A stretch of DNA of 64,000 bases from contig JANQRG010000046.1 in NCBI GenBank assembly GCA_028284665.1, positions 124,001 to 188,000 on the forward strand, in the 5' to 3' direction. The stretch is from Croceivirga sp. GTDB lineage: Bacteria; Bacteroidota; Bacteroidia; Flavobacteriales; Flavobacteriaceae. Numbering within the stretch: position 1 is the stretch's first letter; every line of letters begins with the position of its first letter. Both the position numbers and the translations under genes were made by a program. Shown here piece by piece: positions 17,752 through 26,404 of the stretch. The notes below the pieces were generated by a model. That model was not told the DNA's origin. It made no database searches and worked only from the letters and a program-made list of their open reading frames with translations.

Positions 17752-20532
17752 TTATAGCTTTTCCTTCAAATACTGCGCTGTAAAGGATCCCTTATTTTGT
17801 ACCACTTCTTCCGGGGTGCCTTCTGCTAATAATTGTCCCCCGTTTTCACCTCCCTCCGGACCGAGGTCAATAATATAGTCTGCATATTTAATGAGCTCTA
17901 TATTGTGTTCGATCACTACAATAGAATGTCCTCTGTCCAGCAAGGCCTCAAAGGATTTTAGTAACTTTTTGATATCGTGAAAATGGAGTCCCGTAGTGGG
18001 TTCATCAAAAATGAACAGCGCTTTTTCCTTAGTGGTACCTTTTACCAGGAAGGAGGCCAGCTTTATCCGTTGTGCCTCACCACCGGATAGGGTAGAGGAG
18101 CTCTGCCCTAGGGTAACATAGCCCAGACCTACATCCTGCAAGGGTTTTAGTTTCTGTACGATCTTCGTTTGTTGGTGTTGTTCAAAATGCGTGATGGCAT
18201 CATCGATAGTGAGGTTAAGGATATCATTAATGTTTTTCCCTTCAAACTGCACTTCCAGTACCTCCTTTTTAAAACGCTTGCCGTCACATACATCGCACAC
18301 CAGATGTACATCGGCCATGAACTGCATTTCCACCGTAATCACCCCTTCACCTTTGCATTTCTCGCAACGTCCACCGTCCACATTAAAGGAAAAATGTTTG
18401 GCCTGGTAGCCTCGTATTTTGCTCAACTTTTGTGCGGCAAATAGCGCCCGTATGTCATCATATGCCTTAATGTAGGTAACCGGGTTAGAGCGGGAAGAGC
18501 GACCAATAGGATTTTGATCTACAAACTCCACGTGTTTCAATTGGGCATACTTCCCTTCCAGTTTCGTAAACTGCCCTGCTTTTTCACCATAACCACCCAC
18601 TTCTTTTAAGATGGCGGGGTAGAGGATCTTTTTCACCAGGGTACTTTTACCGCTACCGGAGACACCAGTTACCACGGTGAGCATATTAAGCGGGAAGGTA
18701 GCATCAATATTTTTTAAGTTGTTTTCCCGTGCTCCTTTGATTTGTATATAGTTTTTGGAATTCCGGCGTTGTTTGGGGACGGTTATCTCCAGATCGCCAT
18801 TTAAATACCCGGCAGTTAAGGTGTTTTTGGACAGGATCTCCTCAAAAGTACCCGTGGCGACAACCTTGCCCCCTAAAGTACCGGCTTCCGGACCAATATC
18901 GATAATTTCGTCGGCAGCGCGCATAATGTCTTCGTCATGTTCCACTACAATGACCGTATTTCCCAAATCGCGTAAAGATTGTAATACAGCGATGAGGTTT
19001 TCCGTGTCTTTTGGGTGTAAGCCAATACTGGGTTCATCTAGAATGTACATCGATCCGACCAGGCTGCTCCCCAAACTGGTGGCCAGATTAATGCGTTGAC
19101 TCTCCCCACCGGAGAGCGTGTTGGATTTGCGGTTAAGTGTTAAATAGTTAAGGCCTACCTTATCTAGGAAATCCAGACGTGTAGTGATCTCTTTTAACAG
19201 CCGTTGGGCAATTTTACCATCGTGCGCTGAGAGCTGAAGTTCCGCAAAGAATACTATCAAATTTTTGATGGGCTGATCAACAAGGTCCGAAATGGATTTC
19301 CCTTGAATTTGCACGTAGTTCGCTTCCTTCCGCAGCCGTTTGCCATTACAAACGGGGCATTTGGTTTTTCCGCGATACCGGGATAGCATTACCCGGTTCT
19401 GTATCTTATAACTTTTCTCTTCCAGTTGGGCAAAGAACTTGTGAATACCGATAAAATGGGAATTGCCTTCCCAGACCAGTTGTTGCTGTTCCTCGGACAG
19501 CTCAAACCAGGGTTTGTGAATCGGGAAATCGAATTTATAGGCGCTGTTAACCAATTGGTCGCGATACCAGGACATGCTCTCGCCCCGCCAGGGAAAAACG
19601 GCGTTCTCATAAATGGATAAGGCTGTATTAGGGATCACCAGATCCGGGTCAATACCGATAACGTCCCCATACCCTTCACATTTGGGACATGCCCCATAGG
19701 GATTGTTGAAGCTAAAAAGATGTACGTTGGGTTCCAGGAACTTCATGCCGTCCAATTCAAACAAATTGCTGAACTCCGCAGTGGCGCCTGTGTCCACTTC
19801 CTCCACAACACATTGCCCTTTTCCTTCAAAAAAGGCATTATCAATAGCATTGCCCAATCTGTTCAAAAAGTCCTCATCTTCTTTTTTAACCACAATACGA
19901 TCCACGACCAAATCGAACTGTTTTCCAATATCCTTAGGGACTTGATCAATGCGGATCACCTGGCCCTGGTATTTGATTCGGGCGTATCCCTGTTTGGAAA
20001 ATAGTTGTAGGGATTTTAAAGAATCTCGCTCTTCCTTAATTGTTATTGGAGCCAGTAACAATAGTTTGGCACCTTCTTCAAAAGATTTGACATGGGTGAC
20101 CACGTCAGTTACGGTATGTTTTTTAACCACTTTCCCTGAAACAGGAGAAATGGTTTTACCGATCCTTGCGTACAACAGTTTTAAATAATCATAGATCTCT
20201 GTTGTGGTACCTACTGTAGAACGGGGGTTGGTAGAGTTTACTTTCTGCTCAATAGCAATAGCAGGAGCTATACCTTTAATATAATCCACTTTGGGTTTGT
20301 CCAATTTCCCCATAAACTGCCGTGCATAAGAAGAGAGACTCTCCACATAACGACGTTGCCCTTCTGCATATAAGGTATCGAACGCCAGGGATGACTTGCC
20401 AGACCCGGATAACCCGGTTATGACCACCAGTTTATTTCTGGGGATAACAACATCTATATTCTTTAGATTGTGAAGTTTGGCACCTTTTATGATGATATTT
20501 TTCTTGGGGTCTACATCTAGAAGTGATGTCAT
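17752..20532 (-). CDS. uvrA: Excinuclease ABC subunit A (UvrA)
   Basis: DNA damage sensor of nucleotide excision repair, a dimeric ABC-type ATPase that loads UvrB. It has 926 residues from the chosen start. It has two ATPase modules: Walker A GLSGSGKSSL and GVSGSGKSTL, and signatures LSGGESQRINLA and LSGGEAQRIKLA. Zinc-binding pairs are CPKCEGYG, KCPVCNGKR and CEKCKGEG...CDVCDGKRF. I start at ATG 20532, because TTG 20553 lies inside the -7 box at 20551-20558. It is transcribed divergently from the ECF sigma gene. Confidence 0.97.
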   Translation of the reverse strand: MTSLLDVDPKKNIIIKGAKLHNLKNIDVVIPRNKLVVITGLSGSGKSSLAFDTLYAEGQRRYVESLSSYARQFMGKLDKPKVDYIKGIAPAIAIEQKVNSTNPRSTVGTTTEIYDYLKLLYARIGKTISPVSGKVVKKHTVTDVVTHVKSFEEGAKLLLLAPITIKEERDSLKSLQLFSKQGYARIKYQGQVIRIDQVPKDIGKQFDLVVDRIVVKKEDEDFLNRLGNAIDNAFFEGKGQCVVEEVDTGATAEFSNLFELDGMKFLEPNVHLFSFNNPYGACPKCEGYGDVIGIDPDLVIPNTALSIYENAVFPWRGESMSWYRDQLVNSAYKFDFPIHKPWFELSEEQQQLVWEGNSHFIGIHKFFAQLEEKSYKIQNRVMLSRYRGKTKCPVCNGKRLRKEANYVQIQGKSISDLVDQPIKNLIVFFAELQLSAHDGKIAQRLLKEITTRLDFLDKVGLNYLTLNRKSNTLSGGESQRINLATSLGSSLVGSMYILDEPSIGLHPKDTENLIAVLQSLRDLGNTVIVVEHDEDIMRAADEIIDIGPEAGTLGGKVVATGTFEEILSKNTLTAGYLNGDLEITVPKQRRNSKNYIQIKGARENNLKNIDATFPLNMLTVVTGVSGSGKSTLVKKILYPAILKEVGGYGEKAGQFTKLEGKYAQLKHVEFVDQNPIGRSSRSNPVTYIKAYDDIRALFAAQKLSKIRGYQAKHFSFNVDGGRCEKCKGEGVITVEMQFMADVHLVCDVCDGKRFKKEVLEVQFEGKNINDILNLTIDDAITHFEQHQQTKIVQKLKPLQDVGLGYVTLGQSSSTLSGGEAQRIKLASFLVKGTTKEKALFIFDEPTTGLHFHDIKKLLKSFEALLDRGHSIVVIEHNIELIKYADYIIDLGPEGGENGGQLLAEGTPEEVVQNKGSFTAQYLKEKL

Positions 20533-20550
20533 TCGTCGAAAAAATTTGGT

Positions 20551-20558
20551 CAAAGATA
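20551..20558 (-). promoter_or_regulatory. Bacteroidota -7 promoter element of uvrA
   Basis: On the minus strand this reads TATCTTTG, fitting TAnnTTTG, 18 nt before the uvrA ATG (20532). Confidence 0.5.
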
Positions 20559-20651
20559 CGATTCACTGGCCTTAATGTCTATATTGCGGGGGTTGACATC
20601 TAAAATCTTGTAGATCACAACATAAGTTTTTACACAGGGAGTCTTATTTTC

Positions 20652-20659
20652 TATCTTTG
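20652..20659 (+). promoter_or_regulatory. Bacteroidota -7 promoter element of the ECF sigma gene, with long leader
   Basis: TATCTTTG fits TAnnTTTG. A start just after it would leave a leader of about 115 nt before ATG 20780, longer than at the other promoters in this window. Confidence 0.4.
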
Positions 20660-20695
20660 ATTTGTAATTAAAAACTGATAGGCCTATACAGCGAT

Positions 20696-20776
20696 AATTA
20701 CTTTTTTACTATTAAACTAATAACTCTGTATCATCTCAGCTTTGGGAGGGATACTGTTTAAACCAAAAAAGTAATT
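20696..20776 (+). promoter_or_regulatory. 12-bp perfect inverted repeat in the sigma-factor leader
   Basis: AATTACTTTTTT (20696-20707) is the exact reverse complement of AAAAAAGTAATT (20765-20776). The right arm ends 3 nt before the start codon, so folding would bury the translation start region. The arms are A/T-rich and chance is not excluded. Confidence 0.35.
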
Positions 20777-20779
20777 TGT

Positions 20780-21361
20780 ATGGAACTGCAAATCGACGAT
20801 TCGGTATTGGTCAAGAGCTACGTAGGTGGTGATGAAAAAGCCCTTGAAGTTTTAATCAACCGCCACAATCAAAAAATCACAAGTTTTATCTACTCTAAGG
20901 TCCTTGATAGGGATATCACGGAAGATATCTTTCAGGATACCTTTATAAAAGTGATTAAAACACTAAAACGCGGTTCGTATAGCGAGGAGGGAAAGTTTTT
21001 ACCCTGGGTAATGCGAATTGCACACAACCTGATCATAGATCATTTCAGAAAAAACAAACGCATGCCCAAGTTTGAGGGAAGCGAAGACTTCAATATCTTT
21101 TCTGTAATCAGGGACGAAAAATTGAATGCTGAGAAGCAGATGATCAAAAATCAAATAGATAGTGATCTTTCAGTGCTGATCGAGGAATTACCGGATGACC
21201 AACGAGAGGTCCTGATCATGCGAATTTACAAGGACATGAGCTTCAAGGAGATCGCGGAAAACACCGGGGTAAGTATCAATACGGCTTTGGGACGCATGCG
21301 GTATGCCTTAATTAACCTCAGAAAGATAGTACAGCGCAATAATATCGTTTTAACGAATTAA
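20780..21361 (+). CDS. ECF-type sigma-70 family RNA polymerase sigma factor
   Basis: A 193-residue sigma factor. Region 2 (residues ~25-95) contains DITEDIFQDTFIKVIKTL and the -10-recognition helix FLPWVMRIAHNLIIDHFRK. Region 4 (residues ~135-185) contains LPDDQREVLIMRIYKDMSFKEIAENTGVSINTALGRM. No anti-sigma gene is adjacent. The gene is followed by a 47-codon ORF and then a terminator, and it is divergent from uvrA. The target regulon is unknown. Confidence 0.92.
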   Translation: MELQIDDSVLVKSYVGGDEKALEVLINRHNQKITSFIYSKVLDRDITEDIFQDTFIKVIKTLKRGSYSEEGKFLPWVMRIAHNLIIDHFRKNKRMPKFEGSEDFNIFSVIRDEKLNAEKQMIKNQIDSDLSVLIEELPDDQREVLIMRIYKDMSFKEIAENTGVSINTALGRMRYALINLRKIVQRNNIVLTN

Positions 21362-21432
21362 TCTGCACTAGGTCGAACCGTGCAATAAATCCAATATACT
21401 GGCGTTTTTATATTGATTTTAAACGCTAGAAT

Positions 21433-21576
21433 ATGGAAGAAGTTTACTCTGAAGCCCCAAAAACGTGTAAGATAGCCAAGGCAAGGCCGGAAACCATTTC
21501 CTTTTTATTGGCCTTTTCCAAGTCTTACGAAGTGGCAACGTACAAGAATCTGAAATTTGAACGCACTTTAAATTAA
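21433..21576 (+). CDS. Small conserved-looking protein downstream of the sigma factor
   Basis: A 47-codon ORF encoding a protein that starts MEEVYSEAPKTCKIAKARPE and continues with TISFLLAFSKSYEV. It starts 71 bp after the sigma-factor stop and ends just before a rho-independent terminator at 21598, so it seems to be part of the sigma transcript. The core ARPETISFLLAFSKSYEV looks like a small helix-forming module that I believe recurs at this position in Flavobacteriia (recollection, unchecked). It has no signal or membrane segment. A role with the sigma factor is only a guess from position. Confidence 0.55.
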   Translation: MEEVYSEAPKTCKIAKARPETISFLLAFSKSYEVATYKNLKFERTLN

Positions 21577-21592
21577 TTCGTGCGAAGAACTG

Positions 21593-22270
21593 TTAAGAAA
21601 CCGCTTTTTTAGCGGTTTTTTTGTTTTTAAAGTAGTCCTTCAAGACACTTTTACGTCCAATGGTCTTGGTAATCACGTCTTTTTCCAGGTCCCATCCCCT
21701 TGCGGGCGAATATTCCCTGCCATACCAAATGATCTGAAGGTGCAAGCTGTTCCAAAGTTCTCTGGGAAATAATCGTTTCGCGTCCCGTTCGGTTTGCACC
21801 ACGTTTTTTCCATTAGATAACCCCCAGCGATACATCAAGCGATGTATATGCGTGTCTACGGGGAAGGCCGGGATACCAAAAGCTTGTGAAACCACAACAC
21901 TCGCCGTTTTATGCCCCACAGCAGGCAACTCTTCTAAAAGTTCTATTTCCCGGGGTACTTTCCCCTGATATTTTTCTATTAGGATATGCGAAAGTCCGTG
22001 AATTCCTTTTGACTTCATAGGTGACAGCCCCACTGGCTTTATGATTTCCCGGATTTCATCTACAGTAAGCTTCACCATGTCAAAAGGGTTATCAGCCCGT
22101 TCGAACAACAAAGGCGTAATTTGGTTCACCCGCACATCTGTGCTCTGGGCAGAGAGTAATACCGCGATCAAAAGGGTATAGGGGTCTTTATGATCCAGGG
22201 GAACTGGAATTTTTGGGTAAAGCCCATTTAACGTTTGAATAACAAAATTTACCTTCTCGTTTTTGAACAT
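21593..22270 (-). CDS. nth: Endonuclease III-like DNA glycosylase lacking the Fe-S cluster
   Basis: Base-excision repair enzyme that removes oxidised pyrimidines and nicks the abasic site. It has 225 residues. The helix-hairpin-helix is LEELPAVGHKTASVVV with the catalytic Lys, and PVDTHIHRLMYR holds the catalytic Asp. The usual C-terminal four-cysteine [4Fe-4S] motif is absent: the segment reads WYGREYSPARGWDLEKDV, and the whole protein contains no cysteine. The C-terminus is Lys-rich and its codons form the terminator of the convergent sigma operon. Confidence 0.92.
   Translation of the reverse strand: MFKNEKVNFVIQTLNGLYPKIPVPLDHKDPYTLLIAVLLSAQSTDVRVNQITPLLFERADNPFDMVKLTVDEIREIIKPVGLSPMKSKGIHGLSHILIEKYQGKVPREIELLEELPAVGHKTASVVVSQAFGIPAFPVDTHIHRLMYRWGLSNGKNVVQTERDAKRLFPRELWNSLHLQIIWYGREYSPARGWDLEKDVITKTIGRKSVLKDYFKNKKTAKKAVS
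21598..21628 (+). terminator. Rho-independent terminator of the sigma-factor operon
   Basis: The stem is AAACCGCT (21598-21605) with AGCGGTTT (21611-21618), followed by a T-rich run. It lies inside the last codons of the convergent endonuclease III gene. Confidence 0.8.
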
Positions 22271-22277
22271 ATTTGTT

Positions 22278-22309
22278 TAGTTTTGAATAAAAATAATTAA
22301 ACAAAAATA
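22278..22309. promoter_or_regulatory. Divergent -7 elements between nth and bcp
   Basis: On the plus strand TAGTTTTG (22278-22285) lies 29 nt before the bcp ATG. On the minus strand TATTTTTG (plus positions 22302-22309) lies 31 nt before the nth ATG. Both fit TAnnTTTG, and the two promoters are interleaved within 32 bp. Confidence 0.45.
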
Positions 22310-22314
22310 ACAAC

Positions 22315-22770
22315 ATGAATACTTTAAAAGCTGGCGATAAAGTACCTGATTTTTCAGCAAAAGACCAAGATGGGAACACCATTTCCTTGTCCGATTACCT
22401 CGGAAAGAAGTTGATTGTCTTCTTTTACCCAAGAGCAAACACTCCTGGATGCACAGCAGAAGCCTGTAACTTAAGGGATAACTACGCAGCCTTACAGTCT
22501 CAAGGCTATGAATTGCTTGGAGTAAGTGAAGACTCTCAAAAAAAACAGGCCAATTTTAGAAATAAATTCGAATTTCCGTTTCCATTATTAGCAGACGAAG
22601 ACCATACGGTAATAGAAGCATTTGGTGTTTGGGGTCCAAAAAAGTTTATGGGAAAAGAATATGACGGCTTGCACCGTACAACATTCTTAATTAATGAAGA
22701 GGGGGTCATTGATCACGTCATTCAGAAAGTAAAGACAAAAGATCATGCAGCACAAATCCTGGAGGTATAA
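22315..22770 (+). CDS. bcp: Thioredoxin-dependent thiol peroxidase (Bcp/PrxQ)
   Basis: A 151-residue peroxiredoxin that reduces peroxides with thioredoxin as electron donor in the cytosol. The peroxidatic site is FYPRANTPGCTAEACNLRD, with Cys in PGCTAEAC; the second Cys five residues on matches the PrxQ resolving position. It shares a divergent promoter region with endonuclease III, so oxidative-damage functions are paired. Confidence 0.95.
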   Translation: MNTLKAGDKVPDFSAKDQDGNTISLSDYLGKKLIVFFYPRANTPGCTAEACNLRDNYAALQSQGYELLGVSEDSQKKQANFRNKFEFPFPLLADEDHTVIEAFGVWGPKKFMGKEYDGLHRTTFLINEEGVIDHVIQKVKTKDHAAQILEV

Positions 22771-22793
22771 ATAATTGGAGTGGCTATAAATTT

Positions 22794-22834
22794 GCGCCAT
22801 TCGGAGGTTTGGGATTCCCATTTCCAGATGGCGC
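22794..22834. other. Stem-loop between bcp and the convergent gene
   Basis: GCGCCAT (22794-22800) pairs with ATGGCGC (22828-22834), with shorter inner pairing possible (GGGATTCCC). It may end bcp transcription, but no T-run of typical length follows. Confidence 0.35.
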
Positions 22835-22853
22835 TTACTCTTCTAGTTTTGCT

Positions 22854-24320
22854 TTAATCCTCTTTTACTTCTTCCTCTTGAGGGACTTCTTTACGAACAA
22901 AGAGGTTTTTCTCCTTTATCATCTCTGCAATTCCCTCGGGAAGCATTTCCTCCCAGCCCTCTTCACCATTGGTAATCTTTCGAAATACATCCCTGGAGAA
23001 TATGTCCATAATGTCAGGGTCATAATCGATAATATCCATCACCTTACCATTGTACTTAAAGAATTTGTACAATTCCTTCATGCGAGGGTGCACTTTCACA
23101 TTGTTGCTGGTCAGTATCCGACCGGTTTCCGGATCTTTCATAGGGTATAAATACACCTTCAAGTCCTTAAAGAATAGTTTTCCAAAGGCTTCAAGTATGC
23201 CCCCACTTAAATGGCGATAGTATTTTTCATCAAATACATCCACAAGATTATTGACACCCATGGTCAATCCAATCCTCGCTTTGGTATAATTGTTAAAGTA
23301 CTCTACCAGCTTATAATACTCCTGGAATTTGGAAATCATCACCATATGACCTAAGGAAGCAAGTAACTCGGCTCGATCCAAAAAATCTCGCTCATCAATT
23401 TCACCGGAAGCTCTAAGATTGGATAAGGTTATTTCAAAGATGATTATCGTATTGTCGTAATCTACGGTTTGTTCCCGAATAAAAATATCATAGGACTTCT
23501 CAAACATGTCCATATTTACCTTGGTCACCGGCCGAAAACTACCGCGTAACGCCAAAATATTCTTCTTATAAAGTACAGAAGCTGGTAATAGGTTATGACC
23601 GTCCGGGCCAAACATTACTGCGTCTGTCATATCGTTCCGGATCAATTGCAAACTCATCAACCGGTTATCTACGCCCTTAAATCCTGGTCCGTGGAAATTG
23701 ATCATATCAATTTCTATGGTATCCTTATCGATATGATCGTATAGGTATTTAAGGAGTTTTTTGGGCTTGTCATGTTTGAAGTAAGCGCCATAGATAAGAT
23801 TTACGCCCAAGATGCCTAAAGTCTCCTGTTGCAATCGCGCCTCGTTTTGTTTGAAACGGATATGAAGGATGATGTCGTTGGGTTCTTTTTGGTTGGGCTC
23901 TAATTGAAAACGAAGCCCTACCCAACCATGGCCTTTATAGCGTTTGGAAAAGTCAATCGTAGCTACAGTATTGGCATAAGCAAAAAAACGATAATTAGGA
24001 TTCTCTTTACGGTCAATTCGCTCCTGAACCAGCCGCATTTCATGACTTAACATCTTTCTAAGCCTGGACTGTGTAACATAGCGTCCGTCATTTTCAACAC
24101 CGTAAATAGCATCACTAAACGCCTTGTCATAAGCACTCATGGCCTTGGCTATGGTACCGGAGGCACCACCTGCTCTAAAAAAGTGCCTTGCGGTTTCCTG
24201 TCCTGCTCCAATTTCTGCAAAAGTACCGTAGATATCGCGGTTTAAATTTATTCTTAGGGTTTTGGCTTTGATGGAGGGAATGTTTTCAAAACCGTTTTCC
24301 ATACTTCTATCCGTGGACAT
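22854..24320 (-). CDS. Conserved protein of unknown function
   Basis: A 488-residue soluble protein without signal peptide. The N-terminal region IYGTFAEIGAGQETARHFFRAGGASGTIAKAMSAYDKAFSD is striking and highly conserved-looking. The rest is alpha/beta (HIRFKQNEARLQQETLGILG, MSLQLIRNDMTDAVMF). I recall it as a widespread bacterial family that databases label inconsistently (nicotinate-nucleotide adenylyltransferase, TonB-dependent receptor); neither label is supported by visible motifs. A -7 box at 24341-24348 precedes it. The C-terminus is acidic. Confidence 0.75.
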   Translation of the reverse strand: MSTDRSMENGFENIPSIKAKTLRINLNRDIYGTFAEIGAGQETARHFFRAGGASGTIAKAMSAYDKAFSDAIYGVENDGRYVTQSRLRKMLSHEMRLVQERIDRKENPNYRFFAYANTVATIDFSKRYKGHGWVGLRFQLEPNQKEPNDIILHIRFKQNEARLQQETLGILGVNLIYGAYFKHDKPKKLLKYLYDHIDKDTIEIDMINFHGPGFKGVDNRLMSLQLIRNDMTDAVMFGPDGHNLLPASVLYKKNILALRGSFRPVTKVNMDMFEKSYDIFIREQTVDYDNTIIIFEITLSNLRASGEIDERDFLDRAELLASLGHMVMISKFQEYYKLVEYFNNYTKARIGLTMGVNNLVDVFDEKYYRHLSGGILEAFGKLFFKDLKVYLYPMKDPETGRILTSNNVKVHPRMKELYKFFKYNGKVMDIIDYDPDIMDIFSRDVFRKITNGEEGWEEMLPEGIAEMIKEKNLFVRKEVPQEEEVKED

Positions 24321-24340
24321 AATATATGTTTTGTCACTAA

Positions 24341-24348
24341 CAAAGTTA
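24341..24348 (-). promoter_or_regulatory. Bacteroidota -7 promoter element for the 22854-24320 gene
   Basis: On the minus strand this reads TAACTTTG, with a TTG 24 nt upstream (slightly long spacing). It lies 20 nt before the ATG at 24320. Confidence 0.4.
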
Positions 24349-24397
24349 AGAAGAAGGGTAAACCTATTTAAACAATTATATTATAATTTTGATTTTA

Positions 24398-25177
24398 ATG
24401 AGACAAGGGCTTATAGTCACTTTTTTAGGTACAGGAACCTCGCAGGGAATTCCGATTATTGGCAGTAATCATCCAGTTTGTTTAAGTACCGACCCAAAAG
24501 ACAAGCGACTCAGGGTTGCTGTTCTTATTTCCTGGAACGGATATAACTATGTCATTGACTGCGGCCCGGATTTTAGACAACAGATGTTATCCCATCCCAT
24601 CCCAAGGTTGGATGGTATCCTTTTTACACATGAACATGCTGATCATACCGCCGGAATAGATGATATTCGGCCGTTTTTCTTCAGACAAGGTGATATCCCG
24701 ATCTATGCTATGGAACGTGTGGTATACTCTTTAAAGCGACGTTTTGATTACATTTTTGCGGATGAAGATCGTTATCCCGGGGCTCCGGCAGTGCAGGTAC
24801 ACCTGATCGATAAGGATACCCCATTTACTATAAACGGTTTGGAAGTTATTCCCATTGAGGCGTACCATAATCGACTGCCTATTCTTGGTTTTCGGATGCA
24901 CGACTTTGCCTATTTAACGGACGTCAAGCGGATGGAAAAATCCGAAATTGAAAAGTTGAAAAACTTGAAGGTCCTGGTCGTGAATGCGTTGCGTTTAGAA
25001 CCACATTACTCTCATTTCAATTTAGACGAAGCGTTGGATTTTGCAGCACAAGTGGGGGCAGAACGCACCTACTTTACTCATATTAGTCATCTGTTAGGTT
25101 TTCATGCGGAGGTACAAAAAGGATTACCCCCTAATGTCTTCCTGGCGTATGACAATCTCAAAATAACGGTATCATGA
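24398..25177 (+). CDS. PhnP-like MBL-fold metallo-hydrolase
   Basis: A 259-residue metallo-beta-lactamase-fold hydrolase. It has the N-terminal strand FLGTGTSQGIP, the metal motif THEHADHTAGID and the late histidine in TYFTHISH. This places it with PhnP/Lip-region phosphodiesterases in Bacteroidota, which are cytosolic and usually bind two metals. I start at ATG 24398 (MRQGLIVTF); TTG 24389 overlaps a TAATTTTG box. The stop overlaps the next gene by 4 bp (ATGA). Confidence 0.88.
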   Translation: MRQGLIVTFLGTGTSQGIPIIGSNHPVCLSTDPKDKRLRVAVLISWNGYNYVIDCGPDFRQQMLSHPIPRLDGILFTHEHADHTAGIDDIRPFFFRQGDIPIYAMERVVYSLKRRFDYIFADEDRYPGAPAVQVHLIDKDTPFTINGLEVIPIEAYHNRLPILGFRMHDFAYLTDVKRMEKSEIEKLKNLKVLVVNALRLEPHYSHFNLDEALDFAAQVGAERTYFTHISHLLGFHAEVQKGLPPNVFLAYDNLKITVS

Positions 25178-25668
25178 GACGAAATATTTTTCTCTATCTC
25201 TTTGTTTTTGCGGCCTTGATCGCGCTATTCTTTATAATGAAAGGAAACAAAACCGCTACCACAAGCGCTGAAAAGATAGAAAAATTAGAAAATGAGAATG
25301 AACAACTTCAGGACTCATTGCAAAAAATGCAATTACGGGTGTTGGATATGCAGTATTTCTCTCTTGAAAACAATGACGACGCCCTGGCCTATTACGATCA
25401 TTTAAACCTGGATAATCCGACACGTTATATTGAAGACAAATTACTGGAAACCAACGAAGGCAGGGGAGATAACCCTCTTATTCCCTATGAGGGAATGGAA
25501 AGCAGCTTTAAGATCAATAAAATAAAGGTGTTAAATCATCGATGGATCCTGGCGGACTTTTCGGATGGCAAATACTGGGGGGATTTGGTAATCAAATACG
25601 AATTAAAAGACAACTTAAGTGTAGATTTTACATTAGTGGACCATCTGTTGTATACTCGAAGTAACTAA
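25174..25668 (+). CDS. Membrane-anchored coiled-coil protein of unknown function
   Basis: A 164-residue protein with one N-terminal membrane helix (FLYLFVFAALIALFFIM). A coiled coil (residues ~32-58, KIEKLENENEQLQDSLQKM) follows, then a ~100-residue periplasmic domain ending DHLLYTRSN. Its start overlaps the MBL hydrolase stop by 4 bp, so the two are translationally coupled. The stop overlaps the convergent esterase gene by 4 bp. No known family is recognised; it looks conserved rather than random. Confidence 0.7.
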   Translation: MRRNIFLYLFVFAALIALFFIMKGNKTATTSAEKIEKLENENEQLQDSLQKMQLRVLDMQYFSLENNDDALAYYDHLNLDNPTRYIEDKLLETNEGRGDNPLIPYEGMESSFKINKIKVLNHRWILADFSDGKYWGDLVIKYELKDNLSVDFTLVDHLLYTRSN

Positions 25669-26324
25669 ATGCGATCCTCCAACCATTTTTTAAACGCATA
25701 AAAATTTTGAGGGGCTACGCCATGGCCCACCGGATATTCCTCAAAGGTGTAGGAAATCCCTAAGCGTTTCAAAAAATCGGGGGCTCTTTGTGCCCATTCC
25801 AGCGGAATTACCTGATCTACCTGCCCGTGAGAGCAGTAGAAATCAAGTCCGGAGTGATCCTTGGTGGCATAGTCCTCGGTCAAGACTGCTTCATTAATAT
25901 AACCGCTAAGGGCGATTGCTCGTTTTATTTTTTCGGGATAGGAAAGCGCAACGGCATAGCTTAAAACCGTACCTTGACTAAAGCCCAGGAGGGTAATATT
26001 GTCGCTATCTAATTGGTATGCCTGGCAAGCTTCCGCTAAAAACTTGATAATTTTCTCCCTGGAGGCAATGGCCTGTGCATCATCACTCCATTTCCCATAA
26101 GCGGCCTCAAAATTAATTGCGTACCAGGCATGGCCAAAAGGTTCCAAAGGATAGGGTGCCCTTAGGGAAAGGACAAAAAGTTCTTCAGGAAGTTCGGAGG
26201 CAAAAGAAAACAGATCTTCTTCATTACTTCCATAGCCATGCAACATAAATACGGATGGTATTTTCTCAGAAGGAACGCTATTTGGACGGATCAAATGTTC
26301 CAGGGATAATGGGGCGGGGGTCAT
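25665..26324 (-). CDS. Phospholipase/carboxylesterase-type alpha/beta hydrolase
   Basis: A 219-residue cytosolic esterase. The oxyanion segment is VFMLHGYGSNEEDLF and the nucleophile elbow is GFSQG. The catalytic Asp is near HGQVDQVIP and the His in VGHGVAP. This fits the Abhydrolase_2 (carboxylesterase) family, which cleaves short acyl esters. It is the last gene of a long minus-strand run, about 80 bp after the small membrane protein gene. Confidence 0.88.
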   Translation of the reverse strand: MTPAPLSLEHLIRPNSVPSEKIPSVFMLHGYGSNEEDLFSFASELPEELFVLSLRAPYPLEPFGHAWYAINFEAAYGKWSDDAQAIASREKIIKFLAEACQAYQLDSDNITLLGFSQGTVLSYAVALSYPEKIKRAIALSGYINEAVLTEDYATKDHSGLDFYCSHGQVDQVIPLEWAQRAPDFLKRLGISYTFEEYPVGHGVAPQNFYAFKKWLEDRI

Positions 26325-26404
26325 TTTTTTGGGGTTTAAGAATTGGGTTATTCCGTTTCATCGTCAAGTGCTTATGCCTTATGCAAAACAGAACACCTGA
26401 TACA

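Noticed and set aside
24384-24391. TAATTTTG as the promoter of the MBL hydrolase gene
   Set aside because: It lies only 6 nt before the ATG, which would make the transcript leaderless; no -33 TTG is present, so I did not list it.
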